Shown here piece after piece: positions 55,518 through 64,000 of a DNA stretch of 64,000 bases; positions within the stretch are counted from its first letter, which is position 1; the number at the start of each line of letters is the position of its first letter. Source of the DNA: Ficedula albicollis (Eukaryota > Chordata > Aves > Passeriformes > Muscicapidae); assembly GCF_000247815.1 (NCBI RefSeq), contig NC_021674.1, positions 29,576,901-29,640,900 of the forward strand, read 5' to 3'. The translations under genes were made by a program, and so were the position numbers. A model generated the notes under the pieces. That model saw nothing but the letters and a program-made list of their open reading frames with translations. It searched no databases and had not been told where the DNA came from.

Positions 55518-55879
55518 AATACTTCCATATTCTTCACTCTTTGGAGAATATCTGTTGGGAAAACTATTTTTTCTGATATAGCAGGGTTCTGGCAATAGCA
55601 TTCAGCACACCCTTGCTCTTATTAATGTAAGTCTGGCCTGCTGTTCTCAGGGCAGAACCTTGTATTAGTAGAATAATAGAAATCTATTAAACATTGTCAA
55701 TACTTCCATATTCTTCACTCTTTGGAGAATTTCTGTTGGGAAAGCTATTTTTTCTGATATAGCAGGGTTCTGGCAATAGCATTCAGCACACCCTTGCTCT
55801 TATTAATGTAAGTCTGGCTTGCTGTTCTCAGGGCAGAACCTTGTATTAGTAGAATAATAGAAATCTATTAAACATTGTC
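55518..55879. repeat. Tandem duplication, 181-bp unit x2, overlapping an LTR edge
   Basis: Copies 55518-55698 and 55699-55879 start AATACTTCCATATTC and differ at three sites (GAATATC/GAATTTC, GGAAAAC/GGAAAGC, GGCCTG/GGCTTG). Both copies end ATTAAACATTGTC. The last bases after AACAT are the first bases of the solo LTR, so the duplicated unit includes 4-5 bp of the LTR. Confidence 0.93.
55871..55875. repeat. Left target-site duplication of solo LTR (AACAT)
   Basis: AACAT immediately precedes the LTR's TG end and is repeated at 56523-56527 right after its CA end. A 5-bp duplication fits ERVL-like or some other retroviral integrases; the class is not proven. Confidence 0.8.
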
Positions 55880-56522
55880 ACAGCCCGAGGTGTCTCTTTA
55901 TGCTTGAGATCACCTCAGGAGGACATGAAGGTGGTGTAAAGTTCAGGTTTTCCCCAACGCCCGCTGATGAGAGACTGCAGGAGGCTGTTCTCAGAGGTTT
56001 CATGATTGTTTATTGTTCCTTATCTCAGGAATTCTTTGTCCAGCAAACAGCGATCTGTCCAGCCAGACGTCCAGGGCAGAATCTGCCTGGCAGAGGCAGG
56101 ACTTATCTTTTTATACTCTAAATTACGTGTTAGATTTTTACAATTAATTCCCAATACACTTCAATCTTAATGTAATGTCTAGTTTTGTCCCCATCAATCA
56201 AAGGATGCCAAGGTGGCACTTTACCATGGATGGCATGAAGAAGAAGGAGGAAGAAGCATACCACGCCCCAAATCCTCCATCTCAACCATGAGCCCCTTAA
56301 TATAAACATTTCTAAAAATTCACTTTTCTATCTTCTAACAGTCTAATTTATACTCTACTTATTTTTGTGACTGTTATTCTTCCTGCAATGTTGGCAAATT
56401 TCTCCAGGAACCCAAGTCCAGCCTCCAGGACCCCTGGGCACCATGCCAGGGTCTCTGACTCCCCGGCCAGGGGGGGTCTGGAAGCACCCAGGGAAGCCAG
56501 GGGAACACCCTGGACTCCAACA
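55876..56522 (-). mobile_element. ERV solo LTR, 647 bp, minus strand
   Basis: Bounded by TG...CA (TGTCACAGCC at the left, CCAACA at the right) and by the 5-bp repeat AACAT on both sides. On the minus strand it shows normal LTR order. A U3 of about 400 bp precedes a TATAAAAAG box (plus-strand 56107-56115 region), then AATAAA (plus-strand TTTATT at 56009-56014), then a short U5 ending GGGCTGTGACA. There is no internal retroviral sequence on either side, so this is a solo LTR formed by LTR-LTR recombination. The minus-strand ORF 56348-56545 lies mostly within U3 and is not a gene. It is antisense to KIF6 and more G+C-rich than its surroundings. Confidence 0.88.
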
Positions 56523-57227
56523 AACATTACCTTTGGATGTTTCATTTACTTTAATAACATCAAATAATATTTAATGCTCTGTAATTTACCTTACAGCATA
56601 CAAGAAAAAAGAGAAAAAATGGAATAACTTTGGATGTCCATGAGTTATAAGAGACATCTTCATATAATACTTATTTTCCTGTCATGTGAAATTAGCTGTG
56701 GTCATCCACTTTCCAGTTTTGATTAGCACAAATTGTGCATGAAAGCATTATTGAGAGCCTTAGTAAGCTAAAATAAATGAGGAATGCAACATCTGGCTTG
56801 CTAATCTTAGTTTTATTAGTTTTATATTTGTTTATACACAAAAACAGAGTTTTTAAGGTTTCTAAAATATACTTTTAGGTTTGGGGATTTTTTTAATACT
56901 AGTTTATTTTTTTAATACTAGATTACTTTTCAGTGCAAGTATCTCATGGCTAGGTACTTCTGTTTTGGAATAATGGAACCTTTTCTGAACTAACTTACTA
57001 GCATAACAAAATTCCCTCAAATTTAAAAAATTGAATTTACCATCTTTTGTTAGTAAAGTACCAAATTCTGAAATGCATATTTCCACTGAAGTAGTTGAGT
57101 GTAACAAGTAAGCAATTCAGTAATTTTCAATTCAGTGCTTGTACCTAACTCTATAATTAGGTTTCCATTGAATTTCAGTTAATTCAACAGCTTTCATCAT
57201 AGTTTTTTCCTATTAAGCTGACTGTAA

Positions 57228-57399
57228 AAGCAGAGCAGTGTGAATTCTTAGAGCTAAGTGTTTTTTACTAAGGGTCTCTCCAGTATGAAACAAAATTCCT
57301 GGTGTTGATCTTTAAGCAGAGCAGTGTGAATTCTTAGAGCTAAGTATTTTTTACTAAGGGTCTCTCCAGTATGAGACAAAATTCCTGGTGTTGATCTTC
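57228..57399. repeat. Tandem duplication, 86-bp unit x2
   Basis: AAGCAGAGCAGTGTGAATTC starts at 57228 and 57314, running to GGTGTTGATCTT. Two differences noticed (AAGTGTTTT/AAGTATTTT, ATGAAAC/ATGAGAC). Intronic. Confidence 0.94.
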
Positions 57400-58159
57400 A
57401 GATGATAGTACAGAGCATCTCTTTATCTGGTTTTCTGCTCCAGTGAGTGACATGTATTTGTTATGAGGTTTTTGGTGTCATTTCATGTCTTTGGCTTGAT
57501 TATCTTGAATTTTATTTTTAGTTGAGGGATTTATTCTAGTTGTTTAGTTGGGGGATTTATTATATTCTAGAATAGTTTTATTCTTTTTGCTACCAATTGA
57601 TACCTTTCAAAGCTCGTTTTGTAAGTTTAACAGAGAAATAGAATGTCAGAATGGGAATTTATTTCTTCTACAGTCCATCTCTCATAAAACAGGGAGGTTC
57701 AGGACTGCTGTAGTGCTAGTCGTCAAAAATTTAGTCAAGAAAGGAAAACATAATATCATACTGTAAGTGGCAGTGTTCACATATATTCAATGTCATGGAA
57801 AGTGGTTTTGGTATGTTTGGTAGTTGATTTTTTTTTTCTTCTTGATTCTGGCTGAATTTTCATTATATGCCTGAACCAAAGCATTTGGCCTTTTTTTTAC
57901 TTCCCTCTAGTTTATGAGTTACCTTGGCCCTCTCAATTATGTTGTAGAACCTATGTATACAATTCTTCTAAATTATTTTTCCCCTGATTTTTGGCAATTT
58001 GTGTAATAGGGAAATTAAGGTTCAGCCTGGGTTGTTTTTGGGAGAAGAAAAGCTCAGTCACATACTTAGAAATTTTTCATACTTGGTGTATGTTCTATTC
58101 CCAGCATGCTCTTTCCATTAGCAAGTTCATATCAAAATTCCCTTCTTTGGGCAGCTTTA

Positions 58160-58270
58160 ATTTCTAATTTTATTTTCTAATTTTTCTGATTTTCTAATTA
58201 TTTTCTAATTCTAATTTATTTTCTAATTTTTATTTTCTAATTTTCTAATTTACTTTCTAATTTTCTAATA
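58160..58270. repeat. Degenerate TTTTCTAA minisatellite
   Basis: About 110 bp built from variants of ATTTTCTAATT with unit lengths of roughly 8-15 bp. Looks like local slippage. Confidence 0.85.
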
Positions 58271-59584
58271 GCATAAGTAAATATAAGAATTAATTGTTCA
58301 GGACTTTTTAAAAGAAACTCTAGTTCACAGCTCTTACAGAAAATAGGACATGCTGACTGACTAGGCAAAATTAGTCCAAAAGAAACACTAGGCACTTGAT
58401 GACTAAAATGATGAATTCTTGGGCAGTTGGACACTTGATGCAGCTACCTTAGATTCCCTGTCTCAGGCTCAGAACTTAATTTCATCTTCTGAGGATGATA
58501 ACTTAAATAAGTATTTTAAATTATAAAATGATGCTTTACAGGGCATATGCCTGTCATTGTTGCCCACCACTTGCCTATTAAATAATTGAAATAGCATTTG
58601 TCAGGAATTAGTAAGCCATATATCTGAACCTAGTTGATGGAGTTTGAATTTGCACTTGCAGTTTCCCAGAAATATACCTTAGTAAGTGGGTTAAAAGTCT
58701 AATTTGGGCTTAGAAATCCCCTTTGTCTTGAGAATGAATTGCAATGCATCCTGAAACATGAGACCTGGAAAGATGGTGACAGCATATAAGAGGAAGTCTG
58801 GCTCTATCTGTATAGATGTGACATCCAGCCTAGAAGTGGTATATTATGCCTGTATAGGTTTCCAGTCTGATAATTTTAGTTTGGTTTTGAAAAATAAAGA
58901 GAGTGCTTCTCTATGCCAGATTGTGTTATGCAGACCAAATTACTGAAATAATTGTTTCTCCCTAAGGAATATTTGGTCAGTTGTTTGTAAAGAACACATT
59001 GCAAGAGATTAAAATGCTAATTCCATTTCAGTCCTCAGAGGAAGAGCAGTAGATCTTTGAGAAGTGTTTAAATATCTGCATTAAAAGAAAGTTTGCCTCA
59101 CTTGGTAAATGGAGCAGGTAATTTATGCATGCAAGCTATGCTATCTGCTGACTATTGTAATAGAAAAAGAAGTAGACTTTCATTTTGCACAAATAATCGT
59201 ATATAATAACAAATCCTATGCCCAAAACCTCTTAAAATCTAGTCTTCTGAGAGAGCAGGTTTTAAGTCTTTTCAATTATGAGATAGCAGAAGAGCAAAAG
59301 GTTACAAAATAAATGAGAAAAAGAAAAGATTACTTGTTAGATGCTTTTAGTTTCAGAACTATTCCTTAGCAAGTGCCAGTATATTCAGATATGCAGTTGG
59401 AGAATCTTCAAGATCAAATCCAGGTTTCATTATTCAGAACAAAAGTATTTTTCAAATGCATAGACCTTGAAGAAAAATAGCCTATCAATATCAGGTATTT
59501 TATATTGTATTTGACATGCCGCTTTGCAGAGTTGTCTACTTGTTTGTGAAACTTTTTTCTTCTCTTAAAAAATGTTATTTCCAG

Positions 59585-59690
59585 GTTGGATGAGTTAATT
59601 GAAACATTTCTCAAAGATAATGATCCTGACAGCTCTCTAGATGTTGGTGCTGACATGCGCAAGATCAAGTATTGCTTCGTTCATATGAAG
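59585..59690 (+). CDS. KIF6: KIF6 exon: stalk
   Basis: 106 bp. The first G completes the split glutamine, then 35 codons, leaving in phase 0; acceptor TTTCCAG, donor GTATTT. It encodes LDELIETFLKDNDPDSSLDV and then GADMRKIKYCFVHMK. The DVGADMRK stretch is one I associate with KIF6 proteins and supports the assignment over other kinesins. Moderately charged, part of the stalk after the neck coil. Confidence 0.94.
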
Positions 59691-60018
59691 GTATTTTTTT
59701 TAAACAGAGATGAAAGTGAGCTGGCATTCTGAAAGTAAATTGGAGATATTAATCATTGAAAAGTGTTAATAGAAATGCAATGCAGTTGAGAGGTACTGGA
59801 AAATGGTAAAAATCGAACTTGAAAGTACATGGAAGACTCTCAGAAAATTTTAATTTAGCTGGGAAAATTCAGCAGCATTTTGTGGAAATGTTAGCAAGGA
59901 TCCCAGCATGCAGTAAATTGTAAGAGAGCACTGGAAGTTAGTGGAATTAAAACAAGTTGTTATGATATGGATAGATGTTCCCATCTGTATTTCCAGCATT
60001 TATTTTGAACAAATTATG

Positions 60019-60152
60019 TTGAAGGAGGTAAAAATGTAAATTAAAAACACAACGTCCCTTTATCTGTTACACTAAGTCTTCTGACTTGAAGGAGGTAAAA
60101 ATGTAAATTAAAAACACTACATCCCTTTATCTGTTACACTAAGTCTTCTGAT
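60019..60152. repeat. Tandem duplication, 67-bp unit x2
   Basis: TTGAAGGAGGTAAAAATGTA starts at 60019 and 60086, running to AAGTCTTCTGA. Differences: CACAACGTCC against CACTACATCC. Intronic. Confidence 0.94.
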
Positions 60153-60333
60153 GGTGTTGCAAGACATTCTGAATCATTGAGAAAACAAGATACACTTGGT
60201 AATTGTGAAATTATAGAAGATAATCCTTTTCTGTATTTTGGGATATAGTTTTTCCAATATAATAGTGTATACATTCCTGGTCTTAATTTATTGTCCTTAA
60301 ATAATTAGTTTTTAATTATATTTTTAATACTGA

Positions 60334-60448
60334 AAGTTCTGCGATACTAGTGAACACTGGAGTTCATTTGTAGAAAAAGTAAAATAAACCACAAGTTCTG
60401 CGATACTAGTGAACACTGGAGTTCATAGAAAAAGTAAAATAAACCACA
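60334..60448. repeat. Tandem duplication, ~57-59-bp unit x2
   Basis: AAGTTCTGCGATACTAGTGA starts at 60334 and 60393, ending AATAAACCACA. The second copy lacks a few bases (TTCATTTGTAG against TTCATAG) and is otherwise identical. Intronic. Confidence 0.94.
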
Positions 60449-60652
60449 CCCTTGCTAGTGAATATTTAAAAATCCAGTTTGTTTCATACTTGATACAATG
60501 GATATAATTCAACAGTCAACTGTGGCATGATTTTACGCTGTCAAGAGTATAGAAAGATTTACCTTTCTTACTGTAGCTAGACTCTCTCAGAATAGAATAC
60601 AGAGCTGGAGAGAAAGTTAAAGGGGTGTGCTTTTTTTTGTTTCTCCTAATAG

Positions 60653-60779
60653 CAAATTATAAATCATCCAGTGACTTCAGGTAAAAAACTGCTCTCACAA
60701 GACACCTCTGAAGAAAAAAACAGTAATGAAGAACTGGAAAAATTGAAAGGAGTTCTGCAACAAAGAGACAATGAAATCA
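60653..60779 (+). CDS. KIF6: KIF6 exon: stalk with coiled-coil segment
   Basis: 127 bp, phase 0 in, one base of a split asparagine codon out; acceptor CTAATAG, donor GTATCC (weak at its last positions). It encodes QIINHPVTSGKKLLSQDTSE and then a polar, acidic/lysine-rich linker ending LEKLKGVLQQRDNEI. That last part has heptad spacing and continues into the coil of the next exon. The junction gives RDNEI-N-ILV, as in KIF6 relatives. Confidence 0.92.
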
Positions 60780-62783
60780 GTATCCTTTGTGGGGAAAAAG
60801 TATTATTTGGGTTTGAGATGATGTGACTTAGAACCATTTTTCTTTGTGTGAGACAGGCTATACTGTGTTAAAGGAAATACTAATTTCCCAGCTTTTATGT
60901 GACAGGACTTCTGCTTTGCACCTGCTTCTCTTTCCATTTTTACCAAAATCAAAATCCTGGATCCAAGCACCACTTAGCTTTAGAATGGTCCAGCCAATAA
61001 TGAAATATTGTGGATCAGGCCACACCTAAAAGATTCTCCTCGTGCAAATTAAACTACTTTTTAGAGGGGGAAACTCTGATGCTATATAAAGACCAATCCA
61101 TTACCTTACAAAGAATAGAATTTCCTGTATGTGTTATTTTTAGCCAAATGAAGTGTTGCTTTGGGGACTACTGGGCAATTTGCCTTTAGAACAAATATAA
61201 AACTTGTACTTTTTACATTTAAATTTAAAACTTTTTGCACATAAGAGTGCTGAACTGCTCAGACGTGCTTTGTCCGTTTCACTGCCTCACAGGAAACACG
61301 AGTAGCTGCACTGCAGCACAATGGGTGGGAGGTATTTTTAGCAGGTTGACAGAACTGTGGCCAAACCACAGCCACTGTGACCCCAGTTGTGGCTACTCAG
61401 AGGGGAAAGTTTGTAATACAGCCAAGAAATTAAAACATGGGGTTGTTGAATGTAAAGGTAACAGGGTTTTTTTATAGTTATTAGTCAAGAGCAAACTCAG
61501 TTGCATTCTTTGTGCTCAACAATTCCAGCTCAATTTTATATGTCAAATGAGAATGGCCTTTTTTCACTGGGGTATAGTATGTTACCTGCCTGAACTGAGG
61601 TGACAGGAAAGCTTCCCTATTTCTGCTCTGTCACAGATGATAAGATTTTGTTTTTCTAAGGTGCAGTTTCAGATAAATTTAGATAAAACATCACTTATTC
61701 CTTTCAAAAAATTCTTCAATTTTTTAATTATAAATTTTAATATCTAAATTTCCAGAAACATTTCCTCCTGAAATAAATTATTTCATTAGTATGAGATAAA
61801 AAGCCAAAGATCTCTATCAAATGCACTTGTGCTCAACAGATTTATACAGCTTTTCTCACAGAAGTAAAAGGAGGAAACTCGTGTAAATCCATGTTAAATA
61901 GAAAGAATATAGGAAGACTTTGAAGACAAGACTGATTTAGGGAGTCTGCAGTGGCTAAGTGACAGTACATCATCACTAGAACATTAATAACATGTCTAAT
62001 ATGATGAAGTGGTAGGAAGTATGGAAGCTGTTGAATAAACTATGACTTCCTTCTTGCCTACAGTAGCTAGAAGCTATCATAAAAACTGAATTGGAAAGGG
62101 TTTTATTGTTATTACCTAGTCCAGTTAATGATATTCCCCAAGGACTACTTAAGATTTTCTGATGTTCATTAAGAAGATTAATTAAAAAGAACAGCATATA
62201 AAAATCATATCTCAGGGACTTCAGTGTACGTAATTGAATGTATGTAGGATTTCCATTATACGTCCTCTATAAGCTGTTAGGCAAAATGTATTTATATCTA
62301 ACATACTTCCAGTAAATTCATAGTGTTATTGCAAGAAATTTCCAGACTTTTTCTGAATTTTAGTAAACCTTTTGTGAAAAGTTTACAGATGGGATACACT
62401 TACAAGGTTACCTGTAAATTAAGAAGCTTTATTCTTTTGTTTGCAAGTCTTTTTTTGTTACAGAATTTCAAAATCAAAGAGGCACTACCACAATGGCAGT
62501 AAGATCCCATTTTTCTGTAAATACTTTTATCAGGAGTTGATTGAATGGGGTCAGCAATTGTGATCAATGTGTGACTTTGCTATTGTTTTAGTAAGAATTA
62601 AACTGCTGTTTGGAAAAAAGGTAGATGAAAATAATTGCAAAGAATATGTCCAGCTTTAATTTCACATTCACACATATGCTTCCATAATGTGAATTGTTTC
62701 ACTTTGAAAAAAAAATGCTTATGAACAAACAATGATGATTGTTGCTTTAAAAAAAATAATTATTTCCTTAATATATCCTGCAG
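60780..62783 (+). other. KIF6: KIF6 intron (2.0 kb)
   Basis: Non-coding, with the acceptor ATCCTGCAG ending at 62783. ORFs at 60844-61029 and 61235-61477 have no recognised similarity and no splice support. No repeats recognised. Confidence 0.8.
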
Positions 62784-62996
62784 ATATTCTGGTAACTATG
62801 CTAAAAAAAGAAAAAAAGAAAGCACGAGATGCTCTTTCCCAGCTTAATGCCACCTCTGCTGGTTCTTCAGTCTTGGAGCAGTCTCCTTCTATGAGCTTGG
62901 AAGAAAGTCAGAGTCCATCTAGATGTTTTAGTCTGAAAGAGGCAGAAGTCTTCAGCTCTTCTGTTCCTAGACTACCTTCTCTTTCCAGAGCAACAG
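62784..62996 (+). CDS. KIF6: KIF6 exon: coiled coil end and serine-rich linker
   Basis: 213 bp. Two bases complete the split asparagine, then 70 codons, then one base left (phase 1 out); acceptor CCTGCAG, donor GTTAGT. It encodes ILVTMLKKEKKKARDALSQL, a strongly basic coil end matching KIF6, and then a Ser/Pro-rich stretch (for example SVLEQSPSMSLEESQSPSRC) likely to be unstructured. Several SP sites could be phosphorylated, which is inference only. Confidence 0.92.
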
Positions 62997-63973
62997 GTTA
63001 GTGTAATTAATTAAGTGAACAATTATTGGATTATTCCAATGTTATTTACAGTATAGCCTTCAAATGTGAACCAAAACAAAGAAGCTTTATTTTCAGTACC
63101 AGACATATTGTGCTAATATATCTACAAATGCAGGGTTTTAATTTTAAAGTCCTCTAAGGTGCTGCTGCCTTTTGAAACGTACGTAAATACTCTGTTGAAC
63201 AGCCCTATGAAACCATAGTATGAATTCAGTTGCAGGCCCTTGATTCTTTCAATAAATTCACAGTAAAAAATGGGGGTTTGAGCATAATTCATTAAGAAAT
63301 AGAAGGAAATAATATTTTCCCCTGAAATATCCATTTTAATTTAACCTGATAATTCAGGATTTAAATTCATGTTTAAATCATAGAAGCAACTCAAACAATT
63401 GAAATGATATTGACCAGTTACAGATTGCATAAGTAGGGCAGTGTTTATAGTGGTTGTTTGAAAAGGGTTAAATATTGAGCATTACAATTTTCTTTCCTTA
63501 CATCATTTGAGCTGGTTAGTTATGAAAAGTAGGTAACAATATTCTTGTAAGTTGTTCATTTCAAAATCCACATTAAAAAAACCTTCCAATAACTGCAGAT
63601 AGATTTTTCTTGCATGGTTTCATGTTTTCTTCATTTTCTAGTTGAATTGTTCAAATAAAAAGATTTTTTGGTGTCAGTAGGTTCTAGAAGTGCTTTTGTT
63701 AGTAAAAAGCATGGCTCATCCTTGATTGTCATAGATGACTATTGCATGTTCATGCCTTATATTTCTGTATACTTTTTATGCATTTTGGGGGCAGATAGCT
63801 GAAAGAAGAGTTTTCAATGTGAAACTCAGACATGGCAGCTGGCAAGTAGAAACTTCTAATTTGCTAGAGTACTCGTGAGAATGGAGTTCTTAAACTTTTT
63901 AATGTTGCTAATTATCCTCTAAAATTGCATTGTAATTGATCTAGTCAGTTGTCACCCTTGATATTTGTTTCAG
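62997..63973 (+). other. KIF6: KIF6 intron (977 bp)
   Basis: Non-coding, A+T-rich, with a possible acceptor TTTGTTTCAG ending at 63973. No repeats recognised. Confidence 0.6.
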
Positions 63974-64000
63974 TTGCTCAGCTACTGAGGAATTCCTTTT
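63974..64000 (+). CDS. KIF6: Probable start of next KIF6 exon (cut by window end)
   Basis: The pyrimidine-rich CCCTTGATATTTGTTTCAG is a good acceptor. The preceding exon ends in phase 1 with G, so the joined frame reads VAQLLRNSF with no stop up to the window end. The phase fits and the residues are plausible for the KIF6 stalk, but only nine codons are visible. A chance acceptor is possible. Confidence 0.5.

Larger units (their letters stand above)
46303..59584 (+). other. KIF6: KIF6 intron (13.3 kb, largest here)
   Basis: Non-coding. Holds a 56-bp duplication (49029-49140), the TTCTC microsatellite (52117-52983), a short inverted repeat (54144-54168), a 181-bp duplication abutting a solo LTR (55518-56522), an 86-bp duplication (57228-57399) and a TTTTCTAA-rich tract (58160-58270). 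No additional exon is needed: the flanking exons join in frame. The acceptor is ATTTCCAG, ending at 59584. The rest is A+T-rich with nothing recognised. Confidence 0.78.
59691..60652 (+). other. KIF6: KIF6 intron (962 bp)
   Basis: Short intron holding two separate local tandem duplications (60019-60152 and 60334-60448), about a quarter of its length. The acceptor is CCTAATAG, ending at 60652. Nothing else seen. Confidence 0.85.

Noticed and set aside
61235..61477. 80-codon cysteine-containing ORF in a KIF6 intron
   Set aside because: No splice sites in phase with the flanking exons, which already join correctly, and no recognised family.

Overview
This window is vertebrate nuclear DNA, almost certainly from a bird. 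The signs are CR1 LINE fragments, one ending in the tandem ATTCTATG unit typical of avian CR1, a compact endogenous-retrovirus solo LTR, A+T-rich introns and no bacterial-style ORFs. A songbird is plausible but that is inference. Nearly all the listed long ORFs are chance reading frames or low-complexity artefacts.

The only gene I can support is the plus-strand kinesin-9 family gene KIF6. It is present as ten consecutive internal exons (7731-7878, 10477-10586, 19505-19634, 28194-28400, 37654-37797, 42093-42179, 46199-46302, 59585-59690, 60653-60779, 62784-62996) and a probable eleventh beginning at 63974 and cut by the window end. Splice phases agree at every junction and give 458 uninterrupted codons. 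These run from the P-loop of the motor domain through switch I, switch II and the end of the motor core into the coiled-coil neck/stalk and a serine-rich segment. The 5' exons (motor N-terminus and promoter) and the 3' exons lie outside the window.

The introns hold a minus-strand CR1 (about 190-655), an older CR1 relic (about 6041-6470), a short CR1 3' end (20051-20190), a longer CR1 with broken reverse transcriptase (38353-39317), a minus-strand solo LTR with perfect 5-bp target duplications (55876-56522), and a probable LTR at about 28906-29354. There is also an 867-bp near-perfect TTCTC microsatellite (52117-52983).

Two structural oddities dominate. First, 28928-32254 is repeated at 33072-36398 with only three differences seen, separated by 813 consecutive C residues. 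This looks like a false haplotype duplication joined by a sequencing or assembly artefact, not biology. Second, the introns carry at least fifteen young, local tandem duplications (units about 40-300 bp). They include a staircase array at 43221-44790 whose internal mutations are ordered like a real history of successive duplications. I see no new multi-gene system here; the duplication behaviour is the most interesting biological signal.
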